The notes below the pieces were generated by a model. That model was not told the DNA's origin, made no database searches, and saw only the letters and a program-made list of their open reading frames with translations. A stretch of 64,000 bases of DNA from Solidesulfovibrio alcoholivorans DSM 5433 (GTDB lineage Bacteria > Desulfobacterota > Desulfovibrionia > Desulfovibrionales > Desulfovibrionaceae): contig NZ_JNJA01000012.1 in assembly GCF_000702665.1 (NCBI RefSeq), positions 1 to 64,000 on the forward strand, written 5' to 3'. The translations under genes were made by a program, and so were the position numbers. Positions 42,043 through 51,795 of this stretch are shown one piece after another (position 1 is the first letter of the stretch; the number at the start of each line of letters is the position of its first letter).

Positions 42043-43254
42043 ATGACGCAGGCCGCGCGCTACGATCCGGCCGTGTTCGCCGCCTCGGCCCTCGATCCGG
42101 CGCGGCTGCGCCTTCTTCCGGGCGCGCACCCGCCGCGCCTGACCGTATGCCTGCCGCACCTGCAACGGGACCACGTCTTCGGCGGCCTGGCGTCGGTGCT
42201 GGAGCTGGCCCGGTTCCTGGCCCCACACTACCCGTCCGTGCGTTTCGTCTCCTTGACGCCCCTGCCCGGCGCGGCGGAACGCCTCGACCCGGCCCCGTTC
42301 GTGCGCCGCCCGGGCGACCCGCCGCCCGAGGTCGCCTCCGTCCATGACGACGCGCCCCTCGCCGTCCACGGCGGCGACATTTTCCTATGCACCTTCTGGC
42401 GGGCCGTGCCGGTCTGGGAGGCGTTCTCCGAGCTCCTGCGCCAGGCCGGCCGGCCGGCCAATCCCTTCTACTATTTCATCCAGGACTGGGAGCCGGGCTT
42501 TTATCCCATGAGCCTCGACCACATGCTCGCCGAGGCCACCTACGGCCACGGCGAGGCCTGCACAGCCGTGATCAACTCCGTGGAGCTGGCCCGCTTCCTG
42601 ACGAAAAAGCGCTACGCCCTGGGCAAGGCCGTGGCCGTGCGCCCCTCGCTCAATCCCGTCCTGGCGGCGGCCCTTGCCGGCATGGGCCGCCGCCTGCCGC
42701 CGCGTGCCGCGGACCGGCTTAATATCCTCGTCTACGGCCGCCCCGGGCACCACCGCAACTGCTTCCCGGCCGCGCTCGCCTGCCTCTGGGCCTGGCTCGC
42801 CGCGTTCCGACAGGCCTACGCCCTGCCCGTGACGCTTGTAAGCGCCGGCACGCTCCACGAGGATGTCGCCTTTCCCGACGACACGACGCTTGTCAGCCGC
42901 GGCATGCTTTCCCTGCCGGAATACGCCGCAACGCTTTTGCAATCCCATGTCGGCCTGTCGTTCATGGCTTCGCCGCACCCGTCCTACCCGCCGCTCGAGA
43001 TGGCGAGCTTCGGCCTGGAGGTCGTGACCAACGCCTACCCGTGCAAGGACCTCGCGGCCGGGCATCCCTCCATCCGCAACGCGCCCATGCACCGCCCGGC
43101 GCAGGCCGCCGCCGTCCTCGACCAGGCCGTCAAAGCGGCCTTCAGGGACGCCGGCCGCGCCCGGCAGGCGCTGCTGCCACAATCATTAAGCCCCGAGGGC
43201 TGGCAGGAAAACTTCCGCCGCGCCGGCATCCCCCTCCTCGCGCCAGCGGTCTGA
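42043..43254 (+). CDS. WsaF-like glycosyltransferase
   Basis: 403 residues. LTVCLPHLQRDHVFGGLASVLELARFLAPHYPSVRFVSLTP, FYYFIQDWEPGFYPM and TYGHGEACTAVINSVELARFL are typical of WsaF-like rhamnosyltransferases, and SFMASPHPSYPPLEMASFGLEVVTNAY forms the donor-binding region. Likely cytosolic, adding sugars to a surface glycan. The ATG at 42043 has GGAG upstream. It lies 34 bases after the HD-GYP gene and 20 bases before a second glycosyltransferase. Confidence 0.85.
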   Translation: MTQAARYDPAVFAASALDPARLRLLPGAHPPRLTVCLPHLQRDHVFGGLASVLELARFLAPHYPSVRFVSLTPLPGAAERLDPAPFVRRPGDPPPEVASVHDDAPLAVHGGDIFLCTFWRAVPVWEAFSELLRQAGRPANPFYYFIQDWEPGFYPMSLDHMLAEATYGHGEACTAVINSVELARFLTKKRYALGKAVAVRPSLNPVLAAALAGMGRRLPPRAADRLNILVYGRPGHHRNCFPAALACLWAWLAAFRQAYALPVTLVSAGTLHEDVAFPDDTTLVSRGMLSLPEYAATLLQSHVGLSFMASPHPSYPPLEMASFGLEVVTNAYPCKDLAAGHPSIRNAPMHRPAQAAAVLDQAVKAAFRDAGRARQALLPQSLSPEGWQENFRRAGIPLLAPAV

Positions 43255-43274
43255 GCGGCGGCCCGGGCTCTCCC

Positions 43275-44288
43275 ATGAAACGCCTGGCCTGGCTCGCCAA
43301 TCCGCTTTTCGCCCCGGCCCTCGCGCCGGTCCTCGCCCCGCACGGCTGGAGCGTGGTGCACGCGCACGTGCCGGCCCACCGCTTTTTCAGCTGGGACTCC
43401 CTCGTTTCGGCCTTCGGTTTCGCGCCGGACGCCCTGGTTTATGGCGACATGAGCGTGCCGCCCATGCTGCTCGGACTCGAACGCTTTCCCTGCCCCACGG
43501 TCTTCGCCTGCGTGGATTCCCACATCCACGCCTGGTATCCGCTCTACGCCAGGGCCTTCGACCTCTGCCTCGTGGGACTGCGCGACCATTTGCCGGATTT
43601 CGTCGGCCCGGGCGGCGACGCCGCGCGGCTCTTGTGGTCGCCGCCCTTCGCCGCCGCAGCCGACAGGCCCGGCCCGGAAGGCCCCAACGCGCCCAAGCGC
43701 CACGACATGGTGTTCGTCGGCAAGGATGATCCGGCGCTGACCCCCGTGCGCAGCGCCCTGCTCGCCCGGCTGCGCGCGCGCTTTCCGGGATTTATCTCAC
43801 TGACCGGCCCCTACCGCCAAGCCTTCCACGAAGCGCGGCTCGTGCTCAACATCGCCGAGCACCGCGACCTCAACTACCGCGTGTTCGAGGCGCTCGGCTG
43901 CGGGGCTTGCCTGGTCACCCCGCGCATCGGCCACGGCCAGGACGCCCTGTTCCGCGACGCCGAGGACCTCTTCCTCTACGACCAGGACGATTTCGAAGGC
44001 CTGTGCCGGCTCGTGGAAGCGCTGCTGGCCGACCCGGCGCGTCGCCGCCGCGTCGCTGCCTCCGGGCTGGCCAGGGTCGATGCCGGGCACCGCGCCACGC
44101 ACCGCGCCCAAACCTTTGCCGACTGGTTTCTGGCGCAGCCGCTTGAGGACATGGTCCGAACGCGCCTCGCCGCGGCCGCGACGCTCCACGCCCGGGTGCT
44201 GCGCCCGCTCTACCTGCACTGGGCCGAGGCCGCACCGGAACTGGCGGGCCGTCTGCTTGCCGCCGCGAAAGACGCCCCGGGCTACTGA
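43275..44288 (+). CDS. CgeB-like glycosyltransferase
   Basis: 337 residues. The N-terminal half (HGWSVVHAHV, CVDSHIHAWYPLYARAFDLCLVG) and the C-terminal half (RLVLNIAEHRDLNYRVFEALGCGACLVTPRIGHGQDALF) match the CgeB/Glyco_trans_1_2 type, in which the last segment binds the sugar nucleotide. It follows the WsaF-like gene closely and probably acts on the same glycan. A palindromic element follows. Confidence 0.82.
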   Translation: MKRLAWLANPLFAPALAPVLAPHGWSVVHAHVPAHRFFSWDSLVSAFGFAPDALVYGDMSVPPMLLGLERFPCPTVFACVDSHIHAWYPLYARAFDLCLVGLRDHLPDFVGPGGDAARLLWSPPFAAAADRPGPEGPNAPKRHDMVFVGKDDPALTPVRSALLARLRARFPGFISLTGPYRQAFHEARLVLNIAEHRDLNYRVFEALGCGACLVTPRIGHGQDALFRDAEDLFLYDQDDFEGLCRLVEALLADPARRRRVAASGLARVDAGHRATHRAQTFADWFLAQPLEDMVRTRLAAAATLHARVLRPLYLHWAEAAPELAGRLLAAAKDAPGY

Positions 44289-44351
44289 CGCGCCATCGCC
44301 GCGCGGGCTGGATCGCCGGCCAGCGCATCAAAGTCTCGGGGGATGTTTCTG

Positions 44352-44425
44352 TGGAGGGGAGGAAAGAGGAATATGCCTCGTCGGCCAGGAGGGGATGCTC
44401 CCCTCCTGGGCCTCCCCGACGGGGC
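44352..44425 (+). repeat. Palindromic intergenic element, copy 11
   Basis: The purine arm GGAGGGGAGGAAAGAGGAATATGCC leads into the core at 44385-44409 (arms CCAGGAGGGGA/TCCCCTCCTGG, loop TGC) and CCTCCCCGACGGGG. It lies in sense orientation 64 bases after the glycosyltransferase stop and abuts the convergent rnhA stop. Confidence 0.9.
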
Positions 44426-44907
44426 TAGCCGGGATAGCCGTCGTCGGCGGGCAGGTTGCGGGAGTTGGCCGCCTGCTTGGCCAGCACGTCGCAGCGTTCG
44501 TTGTCGGCGTGGCCGGTATGGCCGCGCACCCAGCGGAAGGAAACGCTGTGGCGGGAAAGCAATGGAATGAGCCGCCGCCAGAGGTCCTGGTTCTTGACCG
44601 GCTTTTTCTCGGCGTTGACCCAGCCGCGCTTCTGCCAGCCCGCAAGCCAGCGTTTTTCGATGGCGTCGTGCACGTAGCGCGAATCCGTGACCAGGACCAC
44701 CTTGGTCGGCGCTTCGAGCGCCTCCAGGGCCACGATGGCCGCGAGCAGTTCCATGCGGTTGTTGGTGGTGAGCTTGCGGCCGCCGGAAAGCTCCCTGGGC
44801 CCGTCGTCGGCTTCCCACACCGCCGCGTAGCCGCCCGGGCCGGGATTGCCCAGGCACGCGCCGTCGGTGTGGATGACAAGCGGCGGCGTGGTCGTCTCGA
44901 TCGTCAT
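44425..44907 (-). CDS. rnhA: Ribonuclease HI
   Basis: 160 residues, standard length. Catalytic acids are in HTDGACLGNPGPGGYAAV, NNRMELLAAIVALEAL and VTDSRYV, with the last acid in VRGHTGHADNERCD. It cleaves RNA in RNA-DNA hybrids. AAGGAG lies upstream of the ATG. Its start overlaps the stop of the preceding small membrane protein gene by four bases. Confidence 0.97.
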   Translation of the reverse strand: MTIETTTPPLVIHTDGACLGNPGPGGYAAVWEADDGPRELSGGRKLTTNNRMELLAAIVALEALEAPTKVVLVTDSRYVHDAIEKRWLAGWQKRGWVNAEKKPVKNQDLWRRLIPLLSRHSVSFRWVRGHTGHADNERCDVLAKQAANSRNLPADDGYPG

Positions 44908-45425
44908 GGTCGGTGTTCTCCTTTTCCCCGGCCCGCCGCTGCGTCCAGGGAGTCGACAAAAAGCCCGAGCGCGGCGAGCACGCCTTCGCGCAGCCGTCCC
45001 TGCCGGCAGTTCGCGTCCAGGTGCTCCCGGCCAAGGTCTTCCGAAAATCCCGCGGGCAACGCCGAGGCGGCCAGGGGCGCAAGCACCACCCGGCTGGCCC
45101 GGCATGCGGGATCGACATAAAAAAACGCGGTCTTCGGCCCGGCGGCGACGTCCCCGGGCGGCTCGCCGCCCACGCGCACGCGCAGTTCGAGCCCGAAGCG
45201 GCCGCGCAGTGCCTGCGCCAGTTCGAGGATCGTGACCCGGTCGTCCCGGGACAGCGCATGGCCGGGATCGGCCACGGTGCCCGTGGCCTGCGCCTTCTCG
45301 ATCACGGCGTCGAAGTGCTTGCGGTAGGCCACGAGGACCAGCGCGAACACGGCCCCGAGCAGCGCGCCGCGCAGCAGCCGCTCCCAGGGGCTGCGGCCGC
45401 GCGGCGCGAAAAAAAGCCGCTTCAT
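44904..45425 (-). CDS. Membrane-anchored protein with TPM-like domain
   Basis: 173 residues. One N-terminal membrane helix (LLRGALLGAVFALVLVAY) precedes a soluble domain of about 110 residues. DDRVTILELAQALRGRFGLELRVRVGG resembles the start of the TPM/DUF477 fold, a weak match by eye. It sits between a LolD-like ATPase gene (four-base overlap) and rnhA (four-base overlap), so all three are one operon. Function unknown. Confidence 0.65.
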   Translation of the reverse strand: MKRLFFAPRGRSPWERLLRGALLGAVFALVLVAYRKHFDAVIEKAQATGTVADPGHALSRDDRVTILELAQALRGRFGLELRVRVGGEPPGDVAAGPKTAFFYVDPACRASRVVLAPLAASALPAGFSEDLGREHLDANCRQGRLREGVLAALGLFVDSLDAAAGRGKGEHRP

Positions 45426-46114
45426 CCGGCCGCCGCCGCCCCATCGACGACGCGGCCGTCGCGCACCCGCGCCACCCGGCCGCAACGCCCGGCCAGCCCC
45501 GGGTCGTGCGTGACGAGCACGAGGGTTGCCGACGCGGACAGGGAAAAAAGCAGGTCCATGACCTTCTCCCCGGTCGCGCCGTCGAGGTTGCCCGTGGGTT
45601 CGTCGGCGAGAAGCAGGCGCGGCCCCGGGGCCAGCGCCCGGGCCAGGGCCACCCGCTGCTGTTCGCCGCCGGAAAGCTCGGCCGGATAATGCCCCAGCCG
45701 GTCCTTGAGCCCCACGGCCACAAGCGCCTCCTCGGCCCGGGCGAAGGCGTCGCGCCGGCCGGAAAATTCCAGGGACAGCGCCGCGTTTTCCAGCGCCGTC
45801 ATGGACGGGGACAGGTGGAAGGCCTGGAAGACGATGCCCACGTTGTCGCGGCGAAAGGCCGCCAGCCCGTCTTCGCTCAGGCTCGAAAGGTCGTTCCCGG
45901 CCACGCGCACCGTGCCGGCGCTCGCCCGTTCGAGCCCGGCCAGGAGCATGAGCAGCGTGGTCTTGCCCGCGCCCGAAGGCCCCATGACGGCCAGCCGTTC
46001 TCCCTGCGCCGCGCACAGGTCCACGCCGCGCAGGATGTTGACCCGGCCGGCCCGGCTTTGTAACGTCAGGTGCACGTCGGTAAGCGAAATGATGTCATCG
46101 GCTCCGCAGTCCAT
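45422..46114 (-). CDS. LolD/MacB-type ABC transporter ATPase
   Basis: 230 residues. Walker A GPSGAGKTTLL, Q-loop VFQAFHL, signature LSGGEQQRVALARAL, Walker B LLLADEPTGNLD and H-loop VTHDPGLAGR. The family partners with MacB/LolC/FtsX-type permeases for lipoprotein or peptide export, but no permease gene is adjacent, which is unusual. The ATG at 46114 has GGAGG about 11 bases upstream. Its start codon overlaps that of the divergent esterase gene (CATG). Confidence 0.9.
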   Translation of the reverse strand: MDCGADDIISLTDVHLTLQSRAGRVNILRGVDLCAAQGERLAVMGPSGAGKTTLLMLLAGLERASAGTVRVAGNDLSSLSEDGLAAFRRDNVGIVFQAFHLSPSMTALENAALSLEFSGRRDAFARAEEALVAVGLKDRLGHYPAELSGGEQQRVALARALAPGPRLLLADEPTGNLDGATGEKVMDLLFSLSASATLVLVTHDPGLAGRCGRVARVRDGRVVDGAAAAG

Positions 46115-46826
46115 GCGCAAGAAACCCTCCGGCGGCGTCGCCAAAGGATACCAGCTTGCCCGCAAAAGACAAACCCGGGTCGCGGCCCTGGCCGCGCTCC
46201 TGGCGATGTTGCTGCTCGGGTGCCTCGTGACGTCCACGACGGCCGCTGCGGCGACACGCCTGGCGGCGTTCGGCGACAGCCTGACCGCCGGCTACGGCCT
46301 GCCTGCCGGCGACGCCTTTCCGGCCCGGCTGGAACAGGCGTTGGCCGCGCGCGGCCGCGACGTGACCATCGCCAATTTCGGCGTCTCCGGCGACACCACG
46401 GCCGGGGGCCTGGCGCGCCTTGACCAGGTGCTTTCCATGCGCCCGGACGGGGTCATCGTCGAACTCGGGGCCAACGACATGCTGCGCGGCCAGGATCCCG
46501 AAACGGCCATGGCCAACCTCGACGCCATCCTCAAGCGCCTGACGGGCGCCGGCATTCCCGTGCTCCTTTGCGGCATGCGCTCGGCGAAAAACTACGGCGC
46601 GGACTACGCCGCGGAGTTCGACGCCATCTATCCCGCCCTGGCCAAACGCTACGACGCCGCGCTCTACCCCTTCTTGCTCGACGGCGTCACGGGACACCCG
46701 GACCTGACCCTGCCCGACGGCCTGCATCCCAACGCCAGGGGCGTGGGGGAGATCGTCGCGCGCATCCTGCCCACGGCGGAGGCCTTCGTGGACAAACTCG
46801 GCAACACCGCGGCCGCCAGGCCGTAA
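46113..46826 (+). CDS. tesA: Secreted SGNH-family esterase/lysophospholipase (TesA-like)
   Basis: 237 residues. A signal peptide or anchor (VAALAALLAMLLLGCLVTSTT) precedes SGNH blocks AFGDSLTAGYGLPAG (Ser), NFGVSGDTTAGG (Gly), VELGANDMLRG (Asn) and LPDGLHPNARGVGEI (Asp, His). It hydrolyses thioesters, aryl esters or lysophospholipids in the periplasm. The start is uncertain: ATG 46113 has no visible ribosome-binding site and overlaps the start codon of the minus-strand gene; ATGs at 46092 or 46206 are alternatives. Confidence 0.85.
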   Translation: MRKKPSGGVAKGYQLARKRQTRVAALAALLAMLLLGCLVTSTTAAAATRLAAFGDSLTAGYGLPAGDAFPARLEQALAARGRDVTIANFGVSGDTTAGGLARLDQVLSMRPDGVIVELGANDMLRGQDPETAMANLDAILKRLTGAGIPVLLCGMRSAKNYGADYAAEFDAIYPALAKRYDAALYPFLLDGVTGHPDLTLPDGLHPNARGVGEIVARILPTAEAFVDKLGNTAAARP

Positions 46827-46835
46827 CCCGTCGCC

Positions 46836-47642
46836 ATGCCCGCCCTGCTCATCGACGTCGGCAACACCAACACCAAGTTCGGTCTGGCCGAGCGCCACGG
46901 CCTCGGCCCGTCGTTTGCCCTGCCCACGGACCGCGCGGCCACGCCCGACAGCCTGGGGCTCACCCTCGTCACCGCCCTGTCCGTCCACGGCTGCGCCCCG
47001 GCCGACGTGGAAGCGGCCGTGTGCTCGTGCGTGGTGCCGCCCATGGCCCCGGTGCTCACCGCGGCCGTGTCGCGCTACCTCGGCGTGCGGCTGCGCTTCG
47101 TGCCGACGGACGTGCCCGTGCCGCTCAAAAACCTCTACGGCCGGCCCCACGAGGTCGGCGCGGACCGGCTGGTCACGGCCTATGCCGGGCGCATGTCCGT
47201 GGACGCGCCGGGCGTCATCGTCATCGACTTCGGCACGGCCACCAATTTCGACTGCGTGCGCGACGACGCCTTTCTCGGCGGGCTCATCTGTCCGGGCATG
47301 CTGACGTCGCTGTCCGGGCTCGTGAGCAAGACGGCCAAGCTGCCCCACGTGGCCCTGGAGCCGGGCGACGGCGCGCTCTCCATCGGCCGCTCCACCGCGG
47401 AATGCATCAACCAGGGCTTCGTTTTCGGCTTCGCGGACATGGTGCAGGGCGTGACCACGCGCCTGATCGCGCACTTGGGCGGCGAGGTCCGGGTGCTGGC
47501 CACGGGCGGATTCGCCGAGAAGCTGGCCCCGATCTGCCCGGTGCTGCGCGACGTGCGCCCGAACCTGCTGCTCGAGGGCCTGCGCCGCCTCTGGCTCGGC
47601 CACGGGCCGCGCCGGGGCGGAGCAAAAAAGGGATTGTCATAA
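46836..47642 (+). CDS. coaX: Type III pantothenate kinase
   Basis: 268 residues. The ASKHA-fold motifs are LLIDVGNTNTKFGL (phosphate 1), GADRLVTAYA, VIVIDFGTATNFDCV and VLATGGFAEKL. First step of coenzyme A synthesis. It starts nine bases after the esterase stop, likely co-transcribed. Confidence 0.96.
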   Translation: MPALLIDVGNTNTKFGLAERHGLGPSFALPTDRAATPDSLGLTLVTALSVHGCAPADVEAAVCSCVVPPMAPVLTAAVSRYLGVRLRFVPTDVPVPLKNLYGRPHEVGADRLVTAYAGRMSVDAPGVIVIDFGTATNFDCVRDDAFLGGLICPGMLTSLSGLVSKTAKLPHVALEPGDGALSIGRSTAECINQGFVFGFADMVQGVTTRLIAHLGGEVRVLATGGFAEKLAPICPVLRDVRPNLLLEGLRRLWLGHGPRRGGAKKGLS

Positions 47643-47729
47643 TCGTCCCTCCGTCGCACAATCGCGAGCATCGAAAACGGCGAAGGCATGCGTCGTCCGG
47701 CCGGCGCCCGCAACCCCAGGAACGCGTCC

Positions 47730-48458
47730 ATGCTCCCGGAACTGCTTGGCTGCTACCAATCCCAGAAGCTGCAAAAGATGGGCAAGACCGCGGGCTCGGG
47801 CCGCGACTTCACCCAGCGCATCAACTGGCTGGCCCTGCGCCTGGACGCCGCGCGCATCCTCATCTTCCCCCTCGACGACGCCAGCCTGCCCATGCCGCTG
47901 CAAAAAACCGTGACGCCGCAGGAGTTCCTGGGCCATTTCCTACCCGCGCCCCTGGTCTTCCAGGAACGCCTGGCCCAGGCGTCCCTGGTGCTCGGCCGGC
48001 TGCTCGGCGACGGCGACACCCACCTCGACCAGAACGCCCTGCCCGAGGCCGAACGGGCGCTGTTCACCGTCATCCTCATGGCCCTTTCCGCCGGCGGCCA
48101 CGCCGACAGCGACGGCGCGGTGCTGGCCGTGCTCAAGGGCAGCGGCGCGACGACCGGCGGCGAGGCGCAAAAACGCACCATCAACGCCTTCGGCATCCAG
48201 CTGCGCAAGCAGAAAAACTTCGACATCGCCGCTGCCTACTACCGCACCGCCCTGGAGATCGCCCCGGACGACGAGCGGCTGCTTTTCAACCTGGCCCGGG
48301 TGCTCTACGAAAAGGGCGAACTGGCCGCCTGCCGCGACCTCCTGGAAAAGGCCCTGGCCGCCGCTCCGGACTTCCCCGAGGCACGCAAATTCCTGCGCCA
48401 CGTGCGCCGGCGCGAGGGCGCGCCGGCCGAAGCGGACTTCCCGGACATCCGCCTGTAG
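47730..48458 (+). CDS. TPR-containing protein of unknown function
   Basis: 242 residues from the ATG at 47730, which has AGGA nine bases upstream; an ATG at 47688 would add 14 residues but its GAAGG is only one base away. The first 170 residues match nothing I recognise. The C-terminal 80 residues form about two TPR units (FDIAAAYYRTALEIAPDDERLLFNLARVLYEKGELAACRDLLEKALAAAPDFPEAR). Probably a cytosolic scaffold. Confidence 0.8.
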   Translation: MLPELLGCYQSQKLQKMGKTAGSGRDFTQRINWLALRLDAARILIFPLDDASLPMPLQKTVTPQEFLGHFLPAPLVFQERLAQASLVLGRLLGDGDTHLDQNALPEAERALFTVILMALSAGGHADSDGAVLAVLKGSGATTGGEAQKRTINAFGIQLRKQKNFDIAAAYYRTALEIAPDDERLLFNLARVLYEKGELAACRDLLEKALAAAPDFPEARKFLRHVRRREGAPAEADFPDIRL

Positions 48459-48549
48459 GGCGGAACCGCCTCCCCGCATCGCCCCGTCGCGAAAACGCCG
48501 TGCGGCGGGGGTTATAAATCGCCGCGAATTGCGTTACGTCCTGTGGTGA

Positions 48550-49920
<1,371 letters not shown>

Positions 49921-49941
49921 CCCGCAAGGCGCTCCCTTTTG

Positions 49942-49980
49942 GCGCGCCGGGAGGTTCGGCCTCCCGGCGCGCTTGCTTTT
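49942..49980 (+). terminator. Rho-independent terminator after eno
   Basis: GCGCGCCGGGAGG (49942-49954) pairs perfectly with CCTCCCGGCGCGC (49960-49972) across a five-base loop, followed by TTGCTTTT. It lies 21 bases past the enolase stop. Confidence 0.9.
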
Positions 49981-50001
49981 CCGCCGCCGAAGGTCTTCCC
50001 C

Positions 50002-50784
50002 ATGAGATTCCCGCTCCCTCGCGGCATGTGGCTCTGTCTGCTCCTTTGTCCGGGGCTCTTGCCGGTCTCCCCCGTCTTGCGGGCGGACGCCGCCCCGGTC
50101 GCGGCACGGACCGTGACCCTGTCCACGCCCCGGCATCCGGTGGTCGCGACACTGTTTCGCGCTGCGGGAAACGGCAAGCGGCCGGCCGTCATCCTGCTGC
50201 ACGGCCGGCAGGGACTCGCCCCCTTCGCCGCCGCTTACCGCCGCCAGGCCGAAGCCCTCGCCGAGGCGGGCATGGACGCCTATCTGCTCACCTACTACGA
50301 CGCGGAGGACCTCGCCCGGGCCAACGCCCCGGACCCGGCCGCGCGCCAGACCCTTTTCCGGGAGCGGGCCGGAGCCTGGGCCGGGCTCGTGCGCGACGTT
50401 GCGGGCGACATCCTGGCCGGAGCCCTGTCCTCGGGACGCGTGGGGCTTCTCGGTTTTTCCCAGGGAGGGTTCCTGGCTGCCGGCGTCGCCGGAACCGACC
50501 CGCGCGTCACCGCCCTGGTCGTCTATTACGGCGGCGTCCCGAGCGTCTTCCGGGATGCCGTCAGGCGTCTGCCGCCCCTGCTCGAACTGCACGGCGACGC
50601 CGACACCGTCGTCGCGCCCGCCGCAGGCAAGGCGCTGGTCGATCTGGCCCGGGCATGCGGCGGGCAGGCCGCGATGCGGGTTTTCCCCGGGGCCGGGCAC
50701 GGATTTTCCGGCGACGACGCCAGGAAGGCGCAGGGGATGGCCGTGGATTTCCTGCGCCGGCATCTGCTGCAAACCGCCGATTGA
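50002..50784 (+). CDS. Exported dienelactone hydrolase-family protein
   Basis: 260 residues from the ATG at 50002. A signal peptide (MWLCLLLCPGLLPVSPVL) precedes an alpha/beta hydrolase core: VILLHGRQGL, the nucleophile elbow GLLGFSQGGFLA (Ser), LLELHGDADTVV (Asp) and PGAGHGFSG (His). Dienelactone hydrolase normally uses Cys; the Ser suggests a general esterase. The substrate is unknown. It follows the eno terminator, so it probably has its own promoter. Confidence 0.87.
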   Translation: MRFPLPRGMWLCLLLCPGLLPVSPVLRADAAPVAARTVTLSTPRHPVVATLFRAAGNGKRPAVILLHGRQGLAPFAAAYRRQAEALAEAGMDAYLLTYYDAEDLARANAPDPAARQTLFRERAGAWAGLVRDVAGDILAGALSSGRVGLLGFSQGGFLAAGVAGTDPRVTALVVYYGGVPSVFRDAVRRLPPLLELHGDADTVVAPAAGKALVDLARACGGQAAMRVFPGAGHGFSGDDARKAQGMAVDFLRRHLLQTAD

Positions 50785-50901
50785 ACGGTGGACGCGGGCA
50801 GGCATTGGCGGCTAAGGGAGAAAAGGACGCGCACGCCTTGCGGCCGCACCGGTTTCTGCCCGGAAAACCCGCTTTTCCGGCGATGCAAAGGAGAGACAGC
50901 C

Positions 50902-51783
50902 ATGCTTTTGATTGACGGGAAAAAAGTCGCAGCCGAGCTGCGGCTCAAAGTCCGCAACGACGTCGACGCCATCACCCGGGAATGCGGCCGGCCGCCCCAT
51001 CTGGCCGTCATCCTCGTCGGCGACGACCCGGCCTCCCAGGTCTACGTGCGCTACAAGGAGAAAGCCTGCGAGGAAGTGGGCATCGCCTCGCGCATCTGGC
51101 GGCTCGACGCCGGGACCACGCAGTGCGCCCTGGAGCGCCATATCACCGAGCTGTGCGAAAGCGACGACATCGACGGCATCCTGCTCCAGCTGCCCCTGCC
51201 GCGCGGCCTCGACGCCAACCGCTGCCTGGCGATCATCGACCCGAAAAAGGACGTGGACGGCTTCCACCCGGAAAACGTGGGCCGGCTTTCCATCGGCCTG
51301 CCGGGGCTCAAGCCCTGCACGCCCTTCGGCGTCATGAAGCTGCTCGAATACTACGGCCTTTCCCCGGCCGGGAAACAGGCCGTGGTCGTCGGGCGCAGCA
51401 ACATCGTGGGCAAGCCCATGGCCATGCTGCTCTCCGCGCAAACGCCCTTCGGCAACGCCACCGTGACCATGTGCCACTCGCGCACCCCGGACCTCGCGGC
51501 CGTGTGCCGCCAGGCCGACCTGCTCGTGCCGGCCATCGGCAAGCCGAAACGCATCACCCGCGACATGGTCAAGCCCGGCGCGGTCATCGTGGACGTGGGC
51601 ATGAACCGCCTGCCCGACGGCAAGCTCTGCGGCGACGTGGACTACGAAAACGTCCTGGACCTCGTTTCGGCGATCACTCCGGTGCCCGGGGGCGTGGGCC
51701 CCATGACCATCGCCACGCTCATGGCCAACACCGTGGAAGCCTTCCGCTGGCGGCGCGAAAAGCCGCTGTGCCCGGTGGACTAG
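50902..51783 (+). CDS. folD: Bifunctional methylenetetrahydrofolate dehydrogenase/cyclohydrolase
   Basis: 293 residues. [23 protein letters not shown] carries the catalytic Lys/Tyr pair. [43 protein letters not shown] and [21 protein letters not shown] are FolD signatures. It interconverts methylene-, methenyl- and formyl-tetrahydrofolate for C1 metabolism. AAAGGAGAG precedes the ATG. Thirteen bases separate it from the UbiB paralogue. Confidence 0.98.
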   Translation: MLLIDGKKVAAELRLKVRNDVDAITRECGRPPHLAVILVGDDPASQVYVRYKEKACEEVGIASRIWRLDAGTTQCALERHITELCESDDIDGILLQLPLPRGLDANRCLAIIDPKKDVDGFHPENVGRLSIGLPGLKPCTPFGVMKLLEYYGLSPAGKQAVVVGRSNIVGKPMAMLLSAQTPFGNATVTMCHSRTPDLAAVCRQADLLVPAIGKPKRITRDMVKPGAVIVDVGMNRLPDGKLCGDVDYENVLDLVSAITPVPGGVGPMTIATLMANTVEAFRWRREKPLCPVD

Positions 51784-51795
51784 GGCCGGGGTCGC

